Below, one piece after another: positions 42,906-56,418 of a stretch of 64,000 nucleotides of DNA. This DNA comes from Edaphochlamys debaryana (taxonomy: Eukaryota; Chlorophyta; Chlorophyceae; Chlamydomonadales), in the NCBI GenBank assembly GCA_016858145.1, contig JAEHOE010000150.1:124001-188000 (forward strand). Direction: 5' to 3'. The notes under the pieces were generated by a model. That model was not told the DNA's origin, searched no databases, and saw only the letters and a program-made list of their open reading frames with translations. Every line of letters begins with the position of its first letter. Position 1 is the first letter of the stretch. A program made the position numbers and the translations under genes.

Positions 42906-45900
42906 ATGGATGCAGCTGGAGATATATCACGCGCTCGGGGCGGGGAGACGTGGACAGCAGACGAGTATGCTTGGGACCGCCATCACCTTGTAGCCGTTCG
43001 GCGAGGTGGTAAGTACAACGCCTTCGCTGTTTGATGATGTTTCGTCGTCGTTACAAGCTGGCATGAGCCACAGCCCCGCCGCGAACCGTGGTCGCCGTTT
43101 ACAGGCAGTGACGACGCTGGCTTGGACCACGACGCGGACCAGCATGACGACGACATGCAGGAGGATGGCTTGGACGCGGAGGGAGGTCCTCCGTCAGGAA
43201 GTCGCGAGACGTGTATGGTGCGTCCCGCCTCGTATGCATCGACAGCCTCCTGGCCCCAATGCCACCTAGAAAGGCCCGTAAACTATCCTTGCTGCGGGGT
43301 ATCCGGAAGACCGCCAGCAAGCCGCCAGCAACCCGGGCCGGGCTTGCCCATCGTCGGGCTGTCGCCCTTCCCCAAAGCCAGCGCGCAGGCCTTACGCGCT
43401 TGAGCTCAAGCCTCCCGCTAGGTTGGATAAATCCGCAGACCGTTTAGGGAGGGCAGAAACGCTCCTTGCGTGGCCTTCTCAACTCCCAAGCACGGGATTG
43501 CGGCGGTGCGCGCTTGCTCCTCTGACTAAGTACCCTTCTTGCGGGGTGCCAGCCGCTGGCCAGCCTTCAGCAGGGAGGGATTCTGAAGGCCAGTTCTGCC
43601 CACGAGGCGGGCCTTGCGCTGGCAGCGGGGCTCTGGGAGGCGGGGGCGGGCGGGAGGGGGGAAAGGGGCGTTCCGGGCGGCCCGTTTTGTGCCGCAAAGC
43701 CTTTGTGTCCTCGCGTTTCTGATGCGCCCTCGGTGCTATCAGCTCCGGCATGGAAGCTCCGTACTTGAAGCGCAGTAGGCGTAAGCTCCGCAGAAGTTGC
43801 GCCGGCCTCGTCGAATGACGTACGGCGTACGGCCCCAACTACGGCACTAACCAGCAAAAACGGCCGCGAGAGTTTCACAGTACACTACTGGCCTCAGCGC
43901 TGGCCAAATCATGGGCACCCACTCGCATGAACGTGCTGAGTCAGCTCACCCTTGCCCACCCCATACATCCGCGCCGCCAGCCGCCCAGTGGCGCTCCTCC
44001 CATCTCTGACCCAATCCCCTACCCTCCTACCCTCTCGGCCTCGTCCCCGCTCCCCTCCACGAAACCAAGGACCCCCGCCCCCCCCCCCCTTCCCCTCCGT
44101 GCCTCTGTCCCTCAGGTCAAGGACTGCCCCGTGGACCTGGCGCAGTGCAAGGCCTACTACCGCCGCTTCAGGATCTGCGAGCGCCACCTCAAGACGCTGT
44201 CGCTCGTAATCGAGGGCCGCCCCAGCCGCTTCTGCCAGCAGGCAGGTCCCCACCCCGTCCTCCTCCTCCTAGCCCTCCTCCTCCTAGCCCTCCTCCTCCT
44301 AGCCCTCCTCCTAATGGTCTTGGGAGAGGGTTGCGGGTGCACCAGCGCAGGGGAGGCGTGGTCCCTGGCCGTGCAATAGCGCCGGGCTGCGCCGCTCGGA
44401 CTGGTGCCCCCTTGGCTGCGGCGGGCTGCATCCCGCAGCCCGCGGCCCAGTCAGGTTTCCGTGCGCCGCCCGCGCCATGCTGATCTGGCTCCCGCGCTTT
44501 GCACTTCATCCCCCCGCAGTGCGGCCGCTTCCACGTTCTGGAGGAGTTTGAGGGCACCAAGCGGTGCGGCCGGGGCGTTGGGAGGACCGAGGGTGTGGGG
44601 GCGCAAGGGGCCACGGGTGCATGGGGCTTGGCACGTGTGGAGGGCGTGCGTGCCCCTCTGGTGCACGCGCTCTGGACCGGTGCCTGGTCCGCAGGCGGGG
44701 GCTGCCTGCGGGCTGCCTGGTGTGGCTCACTTGCCCGCGGCGCCCCAACCCCAAAATCCCCCTCGCTACCCCCCCCCCCCCCTTCGCGTGCAGGAGCTGC
44801 CGCCGTGCGCTGCTCACGCGCTTCTACAAGCGGCGCAACCTGCCCGTGCCGCCCAACGCCCTGCCGCCCGGACCGTGAGTTTTCCGGGACCGGGGGCGAT
44901 CATGGTTGGAATCGGAAATACAGCAGCGGACTAGAGCGGAGGCCAGCGCGTCTGCTGCGCACCGGGCTCCAGAGTCTAATACGGCTGTCGAAGGGCTCAA
45001 CGCGCCGGCGCGTTGCAGCTCCGTCTCTTGCTCTGGCGCTTGACGCAGCACCCCTCACGGCACCCCTCACCGCACCCTGTGTGGCGCAGGACGGACGGCG
45101 GGGGAGCTCGGCCGGGTGGGAAGGAGCCGGTGAGGCCCACGGGGGGGGCCAGGGCCCGGCAATGCGGGCACCGAGGCAGGCGGGCAACCGCGCGCCCTTC
45201 CCCGCCCTCACCAGCATCCCCCGGCGGCCGCCATTCACTGCCCCCCATGCGCCCACGGAGCGACCCTCACGCGCCCCGTCTGCCCGCCCCCACAGGAGAA
45301 GACCAAGGCCAAGCCCCGGCCGCCCCCGCCCGCGGACCCGAGCCAGCCGCCGCCCCGGAGGAAGCGCGGCCGCCCCCGCGCCCCGCCCCTGGACGTGCGG
45401 GACCTCTCCCCCGACGACCCACGGACCGCGGACCTGGCGGCGCTGGCGGGGGCCGGCGACGCCGCCGCGGGCTTCGGCGGCGGCGGCGCCATGGGGGCGC
45501 AGGGGCAGGTGTACGGTGGCGGTGGCGGCGGGCCTATGGCCGTGAAGCCAGAGTCCGTGGAAGAGGTGCGGCCTGTGTGGGTGCGGGGGCCGGGCGCTGG
45601 GGGGTGGGGGGAGGCCGCCGTGACCCGACTGCGTGGACGTGAGGCGGCGTGGGCGTGCGGAGGGGCACGTGGGTGTGGGGCTTGGCCTGCGCCGTTGTTG
45701 CGCTTGCCGTTGCCTTGAGGCCGTCGTGTTCGGACGCCCTGCAACACACAGGCACCGCCTTGACGTTTGGCCCCTTGTCCCCCACACTCACAGCAGGCCC
45801 TGGGGGTGGCTGGCCGAGCCCGCCACGGCAGCTCCACCCTCTCCGACGGCTCGCACTCCCCCAGCGGCGGCTCCGGCGGCGGCGGCGGCGGCGGCGTTCA

Positions 45901-46504
45901 GGGCGGCGGCGTTCAGGGCGGCGGCATGGGCGGCGGCGGCGCGGGTGACGTAACTGGCGGCGCCGCCAGCCGCGCCCCGCACCTGCGGCAGCGCAACGTG
46001 TACGGCAACGGAGGCGCCGATCACGGTGGCGTGCCGTACATGCAGTGGGCCGACGGCGGCGGCGGTGGCAATGGCGGCGCCGTCAGCATGGATCTGGACG
46101 GCCCACAGGCCGTACACCAGGGCATCCTGAGGCAGCAACAGCATCTTCATCCTCAGCAGCAGCAGCAACTGGATGGTTCTGGTGCGATCAACCACGCGCA
46201 GATTCAGCTTCAGCATCAAGCCCATCAGCAGCAGGGCCTGCAGCAGGCGCAGCACCAGGGGCAGCAGCAGCAGGCGGCGCTGGCGGGGCTGCAGCAGCAA
46301 AGCAGCGGCGCCCTGGACTGGGGCAGCGCCGGCATGCGGCTGACGTCAGCGGCGCCGGGCCGCAGCCGCGGCGACACCCCCGGCACCCTCTCTGGCGGCA
46401 ACGCAAGCGACCCCCAGCTGCGACCGCCGCAGCCGGCGACGGCTGGCCCGTCGTCACCCGGCGAGGAAGATCTGTACGGCAGCCTGGCGTCCATAATGGC
46501 GGCG

Positions 46505-46536
<32 letters not shown>

Positions 46537-49500
46537 TCTGCGTTCGTCGCTTGCGGGCGAGAGCATGAGCCGCCTGCAGCGTCACGTGCTGCTGCTTCGG
46601 AACTCCAGCGACGCCGCCTCCGCCTCCGCCGCCATGCTGAACCTGGCGGCCGGCGGCGACGCCGACGCCCTGGCGGCGGTCGCCGCCGCCGCCGCCGACG
46701 GGCGCCACAGCCTCACGGGCAGCGGCAACGGAGGTGGCGTCCTCGGCGGCTGCGGCAACGGCAACGGCAACGGCATCAGCGTCAGCGGCGGCTGTGGCAA
46801 CGGCAACAACGGCGGCGGCGACGGCCTCGGCGGCGCCGACGCGCGGGCCGTTGCGTCCGCTGCCGGCGGCGGCGGCGGCGCTCTGGCTCAGCTCAACTCC
46901 CCTGACCCGCTCGAGCTAGAGCTCCTGTCCATTGCGTCCGAGGTGCGCCCCGCGCCCTGTGTGGCTCCTTGCCTTTAAAACAGGAGCTGGATTTGGCCCC
47001 CTGCGAACGCGTTCGCAAGATGGGAGCTGCAAGGCCTTGTCCCGCGGCGCGTGTCGCTTGCTGCCCCCGGCCAGTGCCCGTGTCCCCGTGTCCTGCTATC
47101 CTCCCCCGCCGCCAAGCTCGCCTGCCGAGTGCCGGCACATGCCATGTCTGACCCCACGCCCCCTGCCCCCAGCAACCGGCAATCCCACTTACAACTAGAC
47201 GCTCTTCCGCTTCTCAGCTTCAAACACCCCCTGCCCCCCCGCCCCCCCCCGCCCCCCCCACCCAGTCCCTCCTGGCCGACCAGGACCTGCGCAACCCGGG
47301 GGGCCGCGTGCTGGGACTGCCCCACCAGCCGCACCCGCAGCTGGCGCAGCTGCGGCTGCAGGGCGGCGGCGGCGGCAGCGGCGCCGCGCTGTCGGCGGCG
47401 GCGCTGCGGTCGCTGGCGGCGGGCGGCCGGCGCGAGGACGCGCTCCGGCTCATGGCGGGACTGGACGTGGGCGGCGGCGGGCTGGGCCTCGGCAGCGCCC
47501 TTTTGTCGGGTGGCGGCGGGAACAGGGTCAGGGCGCCTGGCATGTCGAGCGAGGAGTCGCACTCGCGGTCGGAACCCGGTGGCGGCGGCGGCGTCGGCGG
47601 CATGAACGGCGGCGCCGGGCCTTCCCTCGCCGTCAGTGCCATGCTGCCGCAGTACGCCTCCGCCAGCGTCTCCAGCTCCCTCCGGGCCAACCTGCCGGGC
47701 CTGGGCTCCAGCCTGTCCGGGCCGGGGCACGGGGCGGGGTCGATGGATGGCAGCCAAGATCTGGGCGGTACGGCAGGCCTGGATGCGGAGCGGCTGGTAC
47801 GGCTGATGGCGGCGGGCCGCGGCGGCGGTGGCGGCGGAGAGCTGTCGCTGCTCGGGCTGCAGCAATCGCTGCAGAGCTCAAACCACTCCCTCTCTCTCCA
47901 CCAGCAACTGGAAGACGCGCGCGCGCTGCTCCATCACCAACAGCAACAGCAGCAGCAACAACTCCAACAACTCCAGCTGCAGCAGCAGCTGCAGCAGCAG
48001 GCGCTGGGGCTCCAGCAGGGCAGCTTCCCGCTGTCACTGCGCCCCGCTCGCCAGCTGCAGTCGCCGCTGCCGCTTCGGTTGGGGCCGGCGACGGAGCCAC
48101 CGCTGACGCTGCGGCAGGCGGGCGGGCAGCTATCGCTAGGCATGCTGGGGGGCGGCGGCGGCGGCGGTGGCTTGGCCGGGCTGTCGGCCTCCGGTTCGCT
48201 GCAGGGGCTGCTCGGCGGAGGCCAGTTTGGCGGCAACGGCGGCGGCGGCGGCGGCGGCGTGGGCGGGCTCAAGGAGGCGGCCCAGGCGCTCCTGGGTGAG
48301 ATGAGACCCGCTTATGGTGGCGCCCCGTGCCTATCACCCGTGTGCTTCGCCGGGTTGCCTGCTACGCTCCCGTGGTAGCTGCTCGTGCTCACCACCGTAA
48401 CCACCCGCGTGCCATCTTTAAACCACCCGGGTGCAACCCCGGCCCAAGCTTACCTTTGCGCGTCCTTCCGCACACAGCGAGTAACGCGCCTGCCGCCCAC
48501 CACACCCCTGTCCCTTGCGCCCCTCGCCCTCCGCTCGCCCCGCAGCCCAGGGCGGCCCCCGGTCCGCCTACGCGCCCCCCTCGGCGCTGCTCGAGCGCGT
48601 GTCCATCAAGCTGCACCGCTGCCGCCCCGACCAGCTGCCGCCCGACCTGGCGGAGCAGCTAGCGGACTGGCTGGTGGGGGCGGACGCGTCGGTGCTGCAG
48701 GTGCGTGCGTGCGTGCGTGCGTGGGGCTGGAGCGCTGGGACGGGGTCGGCGAAAATCGAGGTAATAGTGGCAGAGCGGCGGCGAGGCGGTTGGTGCGTGG
48801 CAGGTTGGCAGCCTGTGCCGCAATCGCGTGCGTCTCGCGTGGGCGCGCACGCCACCCGCTTGCATCCGTGGCCCTCTGCCCACACGACCGCTGCCGTATC
48901 CCCCCAGGGCTTCATCCGCCCCGGCTGCACGCACCTGGTCCTGGACGTGCTGTGCGGCGACGCGGGCGCGCTCGTGCGCGCGCTGCTGGGAGCCGGCGGC
49001 GGCGGCGGCAGCGGCGGCGCTGAAGGCATCACGGGCGGCGCGGGCGGAGGGGCCTGGGACCCGCGCGCGGCCGCGGAGGAGGTGGCCCGTCGCGTGCTGG
49101 GCGCGCCCGGGCTGGGGCCGCGGAGCCACATGCATGTGCAGATCGGAGACGCGGTGAGGGATGCGGCGGCGGGCTTTGGCGAGAGGCTGGCCTCAGGGTG
49201 CAAGGGAAGGCGGGGCGCGGGCGGCCCGAGCGGTGCGGGGGCAGTGTGGGTATGGGCCTGCTGCGCGTGCATGGCCTGGGGCGCAAACTGGTGGAACCAT
49301 AGCACCATAGCAATGACAGCACCATGTTGTCCGCTGTGCAACTCTCTACGTGCAACCTCCTCTCTGTAACCTCCTCGCTGCCCTCGGCCGCAGGTGCTGG
49401 CGGTGGAGGGCAGCGCGGCACTGCTGCGGAGCACCGGGCAGCTGGGCGGCTCGGGCGGCCCGGGGGGCGAGGGCGCCACCGAGGGGCCGGAGCTGCTGGG

Positions 49501-52500
49501 GGTTGCCCCCCTGGCAGTGGTGGCAGGTGCGGCATGGTGTTGTGGAGGATGCGATTCGTGCAGGCGCATCAGCAGCAGTTTCCGTCCGTGTGTGCCGTGG
49601 CCCTTCCTCACGGGCTTTTCTCCCTCACTGGCTTCCGCCTGACCTGTTCGCCGTACTTACGCTCACGTGACCCGCGCAGGCCGGGACTTCGTACTCGAGC
49701 TGGTGGGCCGCGGCCTGTACGACATGTCACACTTCCACGTCAGGTTCCGCGGCGGGCACCTGGACGCCATGCGGGAGACGGACAGCTCGTGCCCCGAGCT
49801 GTCCGACTACCCCGGAATCGGATCCGAGGACGCGAGCCAGCCCAGCTCCGAGATCCTGGATTCCAACCGTCACGCGTACGAGCCGTCCCTCATGGATTGG
49901 GACGTGGCCCGCGCCCGCCACTCCCGCACCGCCGCGCCCATCACGCCGCCGCCGGCCGCCGCCGTCATCGTCGACCCAGTAGCGGCGGCCGCGGCGGCGG
50001 CGATGACCGACCGCCTTCAGCACATGACCCCACCGGCAGCTGCCTCCCAGCCCCTGCCCACGGGTCCACACCTCTCCGCTGGCACCGCCGAGCTGTCCCC
50101 ACCTTCTGGGTCCACGGCCGCCGCCACCAGCGCCGCGCCGGCTCCGGATCTGGAACTCGAGTTGGGCCTGGGCCTGGTGGAGACGGAGCCGTACGGAGAG
50201 CCGCTCGACCGCTTCCGCCTGACCTTCGGCACGCAGTATTCCGGTATGGTCCCTCACGCCCACCACGTCCTCTCCAACCGCGCGGTCCTGGAAGGCGGAG
50301 AGCCCCAGCAGCAGCGCGTGCTCGGGGGCCGGCTCCCCAGCGCGAGCACGGGTGAGCAGCAGTTGCCCGGCCGCTGCCTAGCCTCCCTGGCCCCTGCGTC
50401 TAGCTCCCAGGGCCGTGCGGAGACCGGGCAGAGGCCCGGCGCCGCGATCTACGGCCTGGAGGCGGGCGGCGTGCTGAACCCTGTCGTGCACGGATCGGTG
50501 CCGTACCCGGGAGGCGGCGGCGGCGGCGGCCCGTCTTCGCCCGGGTGCGAGTGGGGCAGCAACGAGGGACTGCCGCCGCGATCTCGCGCCTCCGGCCCGC
50601 CCTCGGGAGTGCACGCGGGGCCCGCCGCCGCGTTGGTTCTAGACGCGCCGCTTCCTACGGCCCTCCCAGCCTCCGCTGTGCAGCAGACCGACGGCGCCGC
50701 CGCCTCCCAAAGCGCTGCCCAAGTTGCGCAGGCGGCGGCGGTTGCTGCCGCCGCCGCCGCCCGGGTCATGCGGGTTCCCATGCCGAACCAGGCCCAGTCC
50801 GCGGCGGCAAACCTGCTGCCGCCGCCGCCGCCGTCGCGCGGCTCCCAGGCGGACCTTGCGGCGGCCGACGGCGGCGGCGGCAGCGCCGACGCCGGCCTGC
50901 TGGCGGTGCCGCTGGCCAGCGCCGCCGCCGTCGACGCCTTCTTCGCGAACTACGAGAGCCCCAGCGAGTCTGACCCCGACTACCCCAACGAGGGCGCCGG
51001 AGACACGCACGAGAGCATCCAAGACGCCGCCAAACAGCGCGACGCCGCGCCGCGCCGCCGCGGCTACCGCGGCCTCGGCAGCTTCGGCAGCAGCAGCCGC
51101 CACGGCGCGCACGACCCCGCCAGCCGCTCCCACGGGAGCACTGCGTCGTCGGTCGCGGCGGCGGAGGCGGAGGCAGCGGCGGCGGCGGGCCCGCGCCGCT
51201 CCTCCTCCGACGCCCTCCTCGACGGGTCCGACCCCGCCGCCGCCGTCCGCCCCAACGCTGCGCTCCACGCCTACTACGCCGCCGCCGCCGTCGCGCGCGC
51301 GCCCGCGATGCCCGCCGCCGCCGCCGCCGGCGCCCCCCGCGTCATCAACGTCCGCGCCGCCGCCGCCGACGCCTCGGCCCAGTCCACCGGCGGCGGTGGC
51401 GGCGGCGGCGGCCTGCCCGGCTCCGCCCCCAGCGACCTGTTCGACACCGAGGACGACTCCGAGCGCCCCGGCTCGACCGTGTTTTCCGGCCTGAGTTACT
51501 CTGAGGGCTCCGGTCCCACCGTGGACGGCGGCGAGCTGGTGGTGCTGTTCGTGGAGCCGCCCCACGCGGCCGGCCTGGCCGTGGTGGAGGCGGAGAGCCG
51601 GGCCTCGGGCGCCCGTGTGGCGGCCTGGGCGGCCGGGGCTGGCGGCGGGGGAGCAGGAGGGGGAGGGGGAGCGGGCGCGGGAGGGGGCGGGGTGGTGCCG
51701 CAGGGGGTGCTGTCGGACTGGTGGCCGGTGGTGGTGCTGCCCGAGGGCGCCGACGCGGCGGCGGCGGAGCTCAACAGCCTGTGGGAGTGGCAGGGCGAGC
51801 CGTGGTGAGTGCGCTTGCATGGGGGGTGGGGAGGTCTGCAGGGCGAGCGGGTGATGCAGGTCAGTTCGAGGCGCGTGGCCGGCTGTGGCTATCGTCGGCC
51901 TGCCCGCCCAACTGCTAACTCCCAACCGCTCAACCGCTGCCCAAACGCCACAGGCTGCGCCAACTGCTGGTGGACATGGGCCTGGTCATGGAGGCCCTGG
52001 ACCCGGACGCATCGGACCCGGGCCCCGACGCCCTGGACCCCGTCCTGGGCCTGGGCCTGGGCCTGAGCCCCGGCGATGGAGCGGCCACTGCAGGGGACCC
52101 CCAGCAGGCTTCGCCGAGCGCCCTGGGGCCCAGCCCCAGCGCCTTCTCAGTCACACGCGGTGAGCGGGCGCCCTCGACGGGGACTCCAGGGCATCCCTGC
52201 AGCCGTACAAGCCCATACCGGCCCCGTGCTACGGCTGTACGGCTGCACGTACTACGGCTGTACGGTCTGATGCCGTGTTCCCAACTGCCCTTCCCTGTGG
52301 CTGCCCCGCTCGCAGGCGCCAGCACCGCCACCCGCGCCTCCTGGGGCACCCCCCTCCCCTCCCCCTCGGCCCACGGCGACCCGCCCACCCGCGCCTCCAG
52401 CAACGCCCGCGCCCCTGATCCGCTGCCCAGCCCCACCCCGACCGCGCCCTTGCCTCCGCCTCCCGCTGACGCTGCCCTCCCCGCCGCCGCCTTGGCCGCC

Positions 52501-55373
52501 ACAGCGGGAGCGTACCCACACATCAACTATGACGCCTTTCCCTTCGGCCCCCATGCGGCACTCAGCAACTCAGCGCCAGCGGGCCTCGCCATCAACCCCG
52601 CGGCTCTTGGCCTCGCCGCCGCCCACCTCTCCGCCGTCAACTACCTATCCGGCCCCAACGCAGCGCGCGGAAGCACAGACAGCCTTTCGTCACAGCCGTC
52701 GCGTCCGCGCAGCCCGCGCCACTACTCTGGTCCCCACGCGGCCGCCATACAAGATGCGCTCGAGTCGGACAGCCCGCTGGGCCCTGCGGCCGAGATGGCG
52801 AGCGTTCCCTCCGGCGCCGGCGGGCCGCGCCTGTCGGTCAACCCCGCCGGCATCCCCTCCCTGTCCGACCCGGGCCGTACGGGCGGGCAGCGCATGCTGT
52901 ACGGCATGGTAGACGAAGAGCCCATGCCGCGGAGCTGCCCGCTGCTGAGCGCGCCCGACCGCAGCGGCGCCGGCGGCGCCGGAGCCGGATCCGTAACGGC
53001 CGCCGGCGGCGGCGTTAGCGGCGACGGCGACCACCGCGCCGGTAGCGGCGGCTACAGCAACAGCGGCCTGGGTGCCAGCGGCGGCGCCGGCACGAGTGGG
53101 GACCGCGCGCTGGGCCGCGCCTCGGTCATGTCGGAGACCTCGCTCTCTGCCGGCACGCCGCCGCAGCTCGGGGAGCTGAGCTCGGGCGAGGCGGCGCGCT
53201 TCCTGGGCTTCGCGCCCGGCGGCGGCGAGCTGCAGGGCGCCGACGTGGCGGCGCTCGAGGCGACGGCGGCGGAGGCGTGGTGCCCCGACGAGATCACCCT
53301 GGCGGCGTCGTCGATGCGGGCGGCGCTGCGCGCGGCGGCGGTGGTGGTGACGGAGGCCGAGCTGGCGGAGGCGCTGCCGACGCGGCCCTGCCCCGCCGTG
53401 CCGCCGCCGGCGCCCCAGCCGGCACCGCCGCCGCAGCCGCGGCGGCCGCCGACGCTCAGTCCGGAGGAGGTGGCGGCCCGGCGGCGGCGCGCGCTGGATG
53501 TGGGTCGGCGCGGTCGTGCGCTTTTGGCCTTTTTCCTCAACCGGTGAGCGTTTATTGGACATTTAATTGAAACGTACTGGATAGCTTTCTCTGGAACCAG
53601 AGGGCATCTGTTACGTTTACTGCTACACGACTCGAATGCCACTCGCGGCCGCTTCTGCACCGAAGGCGGTGCACCGCTTATGCTCCCTGTGTTCGGTAGC
53701 AACCCCGCTGCCGCGTCTCCTCCCTGACCGCAATGCCGCCCTTGCCCTTTCCTCCCACTGCTGCCCCCCCCCCCCTTCGCAGCGGCCTGCCCCACTGCGC
53801 CCAGCTGGTCCTGGCCCACCAGCTCACGGCCGCAGGGCTGCCCCGGGACCTGGCCCTGGCCGCCGCGGGCCTGCAGCGCCGCACTCAGGCCCAGGCCCAG
53901 GCCCAGCAGGCCCCACCGCAGGCCCAGCCCGCGGCCACGGGCTCGGCAGCCCCTGAGGCAGCACCGCAGGGTGTCCCCGAGGCGCAAGCCGGTTCTGCCA
54001 TCGTGGTCGAGGCCCAGGCCGAGCCGCAGGCCCAGGTCCAGGCCCAGGCCCAGGCCCAGGTCCAGGCGCCCTTTGCGCTGGCCGCCCTGGCGAGCGGCTT
54101 CGCGGCCGTCCAGGCGGCGGTGCGGGCGGAGACGGGCCTGGGCCTTCTGGCGCACGCGGTGCGGTCCGGCAGCGCCGCGGCGGTGGGGCTGGTGCTGAGC
54201 AGCAGCAGGGCGGCGGGGGCTCCACTGGACGTCATGGAGGCGGGTGAGGAGGGGCGGGGGGCGGGGAGGGTGCATAGTGCGTCGGGCGGGGGGCAGGAGC
54301 TGAGGTTGCGGATCAGGCAGTCCACGACGATTGAGGTTTTCCCGATACCGGTCTGGCACCTTGTCCTGAGACGACGTGCACCCACCTAATGAATACTCGT
54401 CTACCCCGCCGCAGGCCCTGGCGGCGTCACGCCGATCCACCTCGCTGCGATCCTGCCCACCGGAAACGCCGGCGGCGGCGGCAGCGGCGCTGGCGGCAAC
54501 GGCCCTGCCGCCGCCGCCGCCGCGCCAGCCGCCAGCAGTGCCGACAGCGTGGGTATTCTGGAGCTCATCGTCGACCACGCCGCCGCCACCTCGGCCGCCG
54601 CCGCCGCCGTCAAGGGCATGCACAGCGGCGTCATACCGCCCGCCGCCAGCGGTGTCGTACACAATGCGGCACCTGCCATACAGCAGTGGCTGCCGCCGCC
54701 GCCGGGCTCCAGCCTGGTGGCCAACCTGGGGGAGGCGGTGGAGCGCATGGCGGCGGTGGCGGAGGCTGCCGAGGCGGCGGCGGCGGCGCCGACGCCCAAG
54801 CGCCACACCTGCCCTGCTTCGCCGTCGGCGGTCGGTGCTGACGTGGATCACCTACCCGGCGGCGGGCTGTCGCGCAATTCCCAAGGCGCGCTGGATCCAG
54901 AGCGGGATCCAGGACAGGCGCTGGCAATGGCGGCGCTCGCCCGCGCGGGCTCTTCGGGGGAGGAGTGGGAGGGCGGCTCTGCCGATGAGGGCAGTCTGCG
55001 AGGCGCAGGCGCAGGCGCCTCAGCAGTGGGCGTGCGCCAGCCGGCGACTGCGGCTCCGGGCGACCCAGCCGAGGGGGGGATGGGCCCGGAGCCTCCTGGC
55101 AGCACTGCCCTTTCGGCAGCCGCTGCGGTGGCCGTGGCCGTAGCGGCCGCGGTGGTGGCGGGCGGCGGTGGGCTGGCGCTGGCCGCGGCGCTAGCCCTGG
55201 TGGCAGCTGTGCTCGTGCTTTGCATGCTGAGCTCGGGTCCTGGTGCGAGCGAGCACAGCACGACGTGCCGCCAGGAGCCGGTCCGGGGCCTGGCCGGGAG
55301 CTGCATGCCTCCTGTGAAGGGTGCCGATGAGGATGCGTCGGCGCCTGTGGCAGCTGCGTCTGTGCCGCCCTGA
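42906..55373 (+). CDS. Giant SBP-box transcription factor, SPL1/SPL12/CRR1-type
   Basis: Seventeen exons with closed phases, 2,822 residues: 42906-43008, 43105-43217, 44116-44241, 44520-44563, 44794-44874, 45090-45129, 45296-45565, 45794-46942, 47266-48295, 48546-48700, 48908-49153, 49394-49526, 49680-51804, 51954-52159, 52316-53543, 53783-54243, 54415-55373. SBP domain at residues 71-147; zinc ligands C71, C76, C93, H96 and C112, C115, H119, C131, then basic RRALLTRFYKRR. An AT-hook-like KRGRPRAPP is near 191. Residues about 1000-1055 (SIKLHRCRPDQLPPDLAEQL, then GFIRPGC) match the middle block of SPL1/12 and CRR1. An ankyrin-like unit (GPGGVTPIHLAAILPTG) sits near 2505, and a hydrophobic segment near 2737-2776 could span a membrane. 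Gln-, Gly- and Ala-rich runs fill the rest. It is more than twice the length I recall for Chlamydomonas CRR1. Role: sequence-specific regulator; its target is unknown. Confidence 0.87.
44242..44519 (+). other. Non-canonical GC-AG intron inside the SBP domain
   Basis: The frame and the zinc ligands require joining FCQQ (ending at 44241) to CGRFH (starting at 44520). The donor reads CAG then GCAGGT, close to the GC-donor consensus. The nearby GT at 44246 would shift the frame and destroy the second zinc finger. Confidence 0.8.
44256..44312. repeat. Short tandem repeat in the GC-AG intron
   Basis: CCTCCTCCTCCTAGC-like units of about 15 bp repeated three to four times just downstream of the donor. 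Confidence 0.8.
53885..54065 (+). repeat. CAGGCC hexamer repeat coding for Gln-Ala runs
   Basis: CAGGCC units encode QAQAQAQ and QAQVQAQAQAQVQA in the SBP protein. Hexamer slippage keeps the frame, so length may vary between strains. Confidence 0.85.
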
Positions 55374-56418
55374 TCTCCTTCGATCTGTGTGGTTGCAAGC
55401 ATACAACGATGAATGGGAGGCATAAGATTGCGAATGCATGGGGCGCAAGATGCGACCGGCTGTGTAGGCCAAGACGAGGGCTGCGGGTCCGTGCCGCCGA
55501 GATGGTCTCAGAGGCCAGCCGCAGCGTGAACCGGACCTGCAGGAACAAGGCACAGGAAGGTGTGGGTAGCTCCACTCTTGTCAGCCGCTGCGATGGTGTT
55601 CACAAACACCAGTCAGATGATGTCGTAGGGTGCACATGGGATGCGCCAAAGGGCGCCTCCGTGTGACACCGTGCGACGCAGTCGCAGGCGCGGGTTGCAC
55701 GCATAACGCATGCAAGCACGGAGGTTCCGTACAATATGCACACAGGACGTACTGAGTACGGTTTTGCTTCAAGCGCATGGGCAGCTATGACTTCCATTAC
55801 CATATGCTGACAACCGCTGTTACACAGCAGTTCGGAGGTTGGCCTTGTGTGCTGATCGGGCTATCTTGCGTGTAGGCTTCCCTGGGGACAGCGCCACTCA
55901 AGACACTGTACCCCGCTTGGAGGAAAGAGCCAGGCTTTGCATGTTTTGTGTCGCGTGCGTTGACACGCTTCCGAGCGCGTGGGGGGGGGGGGTTGTTAGT
56001 AGTGCATCTAAGAATCAAAGCTCTTGACGAGCCATTGGGGAAGCTCTACCAGTGCCCTTCCTGGTGTCTTGACGGGACGACCGGTCTCTACTATCGGTCT
56101 CTACTGGCTCGTCCCTCGCTTCAGGCCCTGCCCTTTTAGAACCCTTTGGCAGCGGCCCTCAGTTGTGGTGCGTCCCAAGCGGGGGCACCTTGTCCTGTGC
56201 AAGGGGTTGCAGGGGGTTCAGGAGTGAAATCCAAGCGACAACGGATTCACCCGATTAGCCCATCGCAAGAGGGCCATCTGATGCAGCCTGCGTGCCTTCA
56301 AGGGGCCAGGTGTCCCTGCGGTTTTGATGCAGGGGGGAGGATGGGTTGGCCGGGCCCATAGCGCCTCAGAGCATATGAGTTGCAGTCCTAAGCACGATTA
56401 CACGCGTTAACGCAAGAG

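Noticed and set aside
44246..44247. GT dinucleotide as donor for the intron in the SBP domain.
   Set aside because: It shifts the frame at the 44520 acceptor and destroys the C112/C115/H119/C131 finger; the GC donor at 44242 fits.
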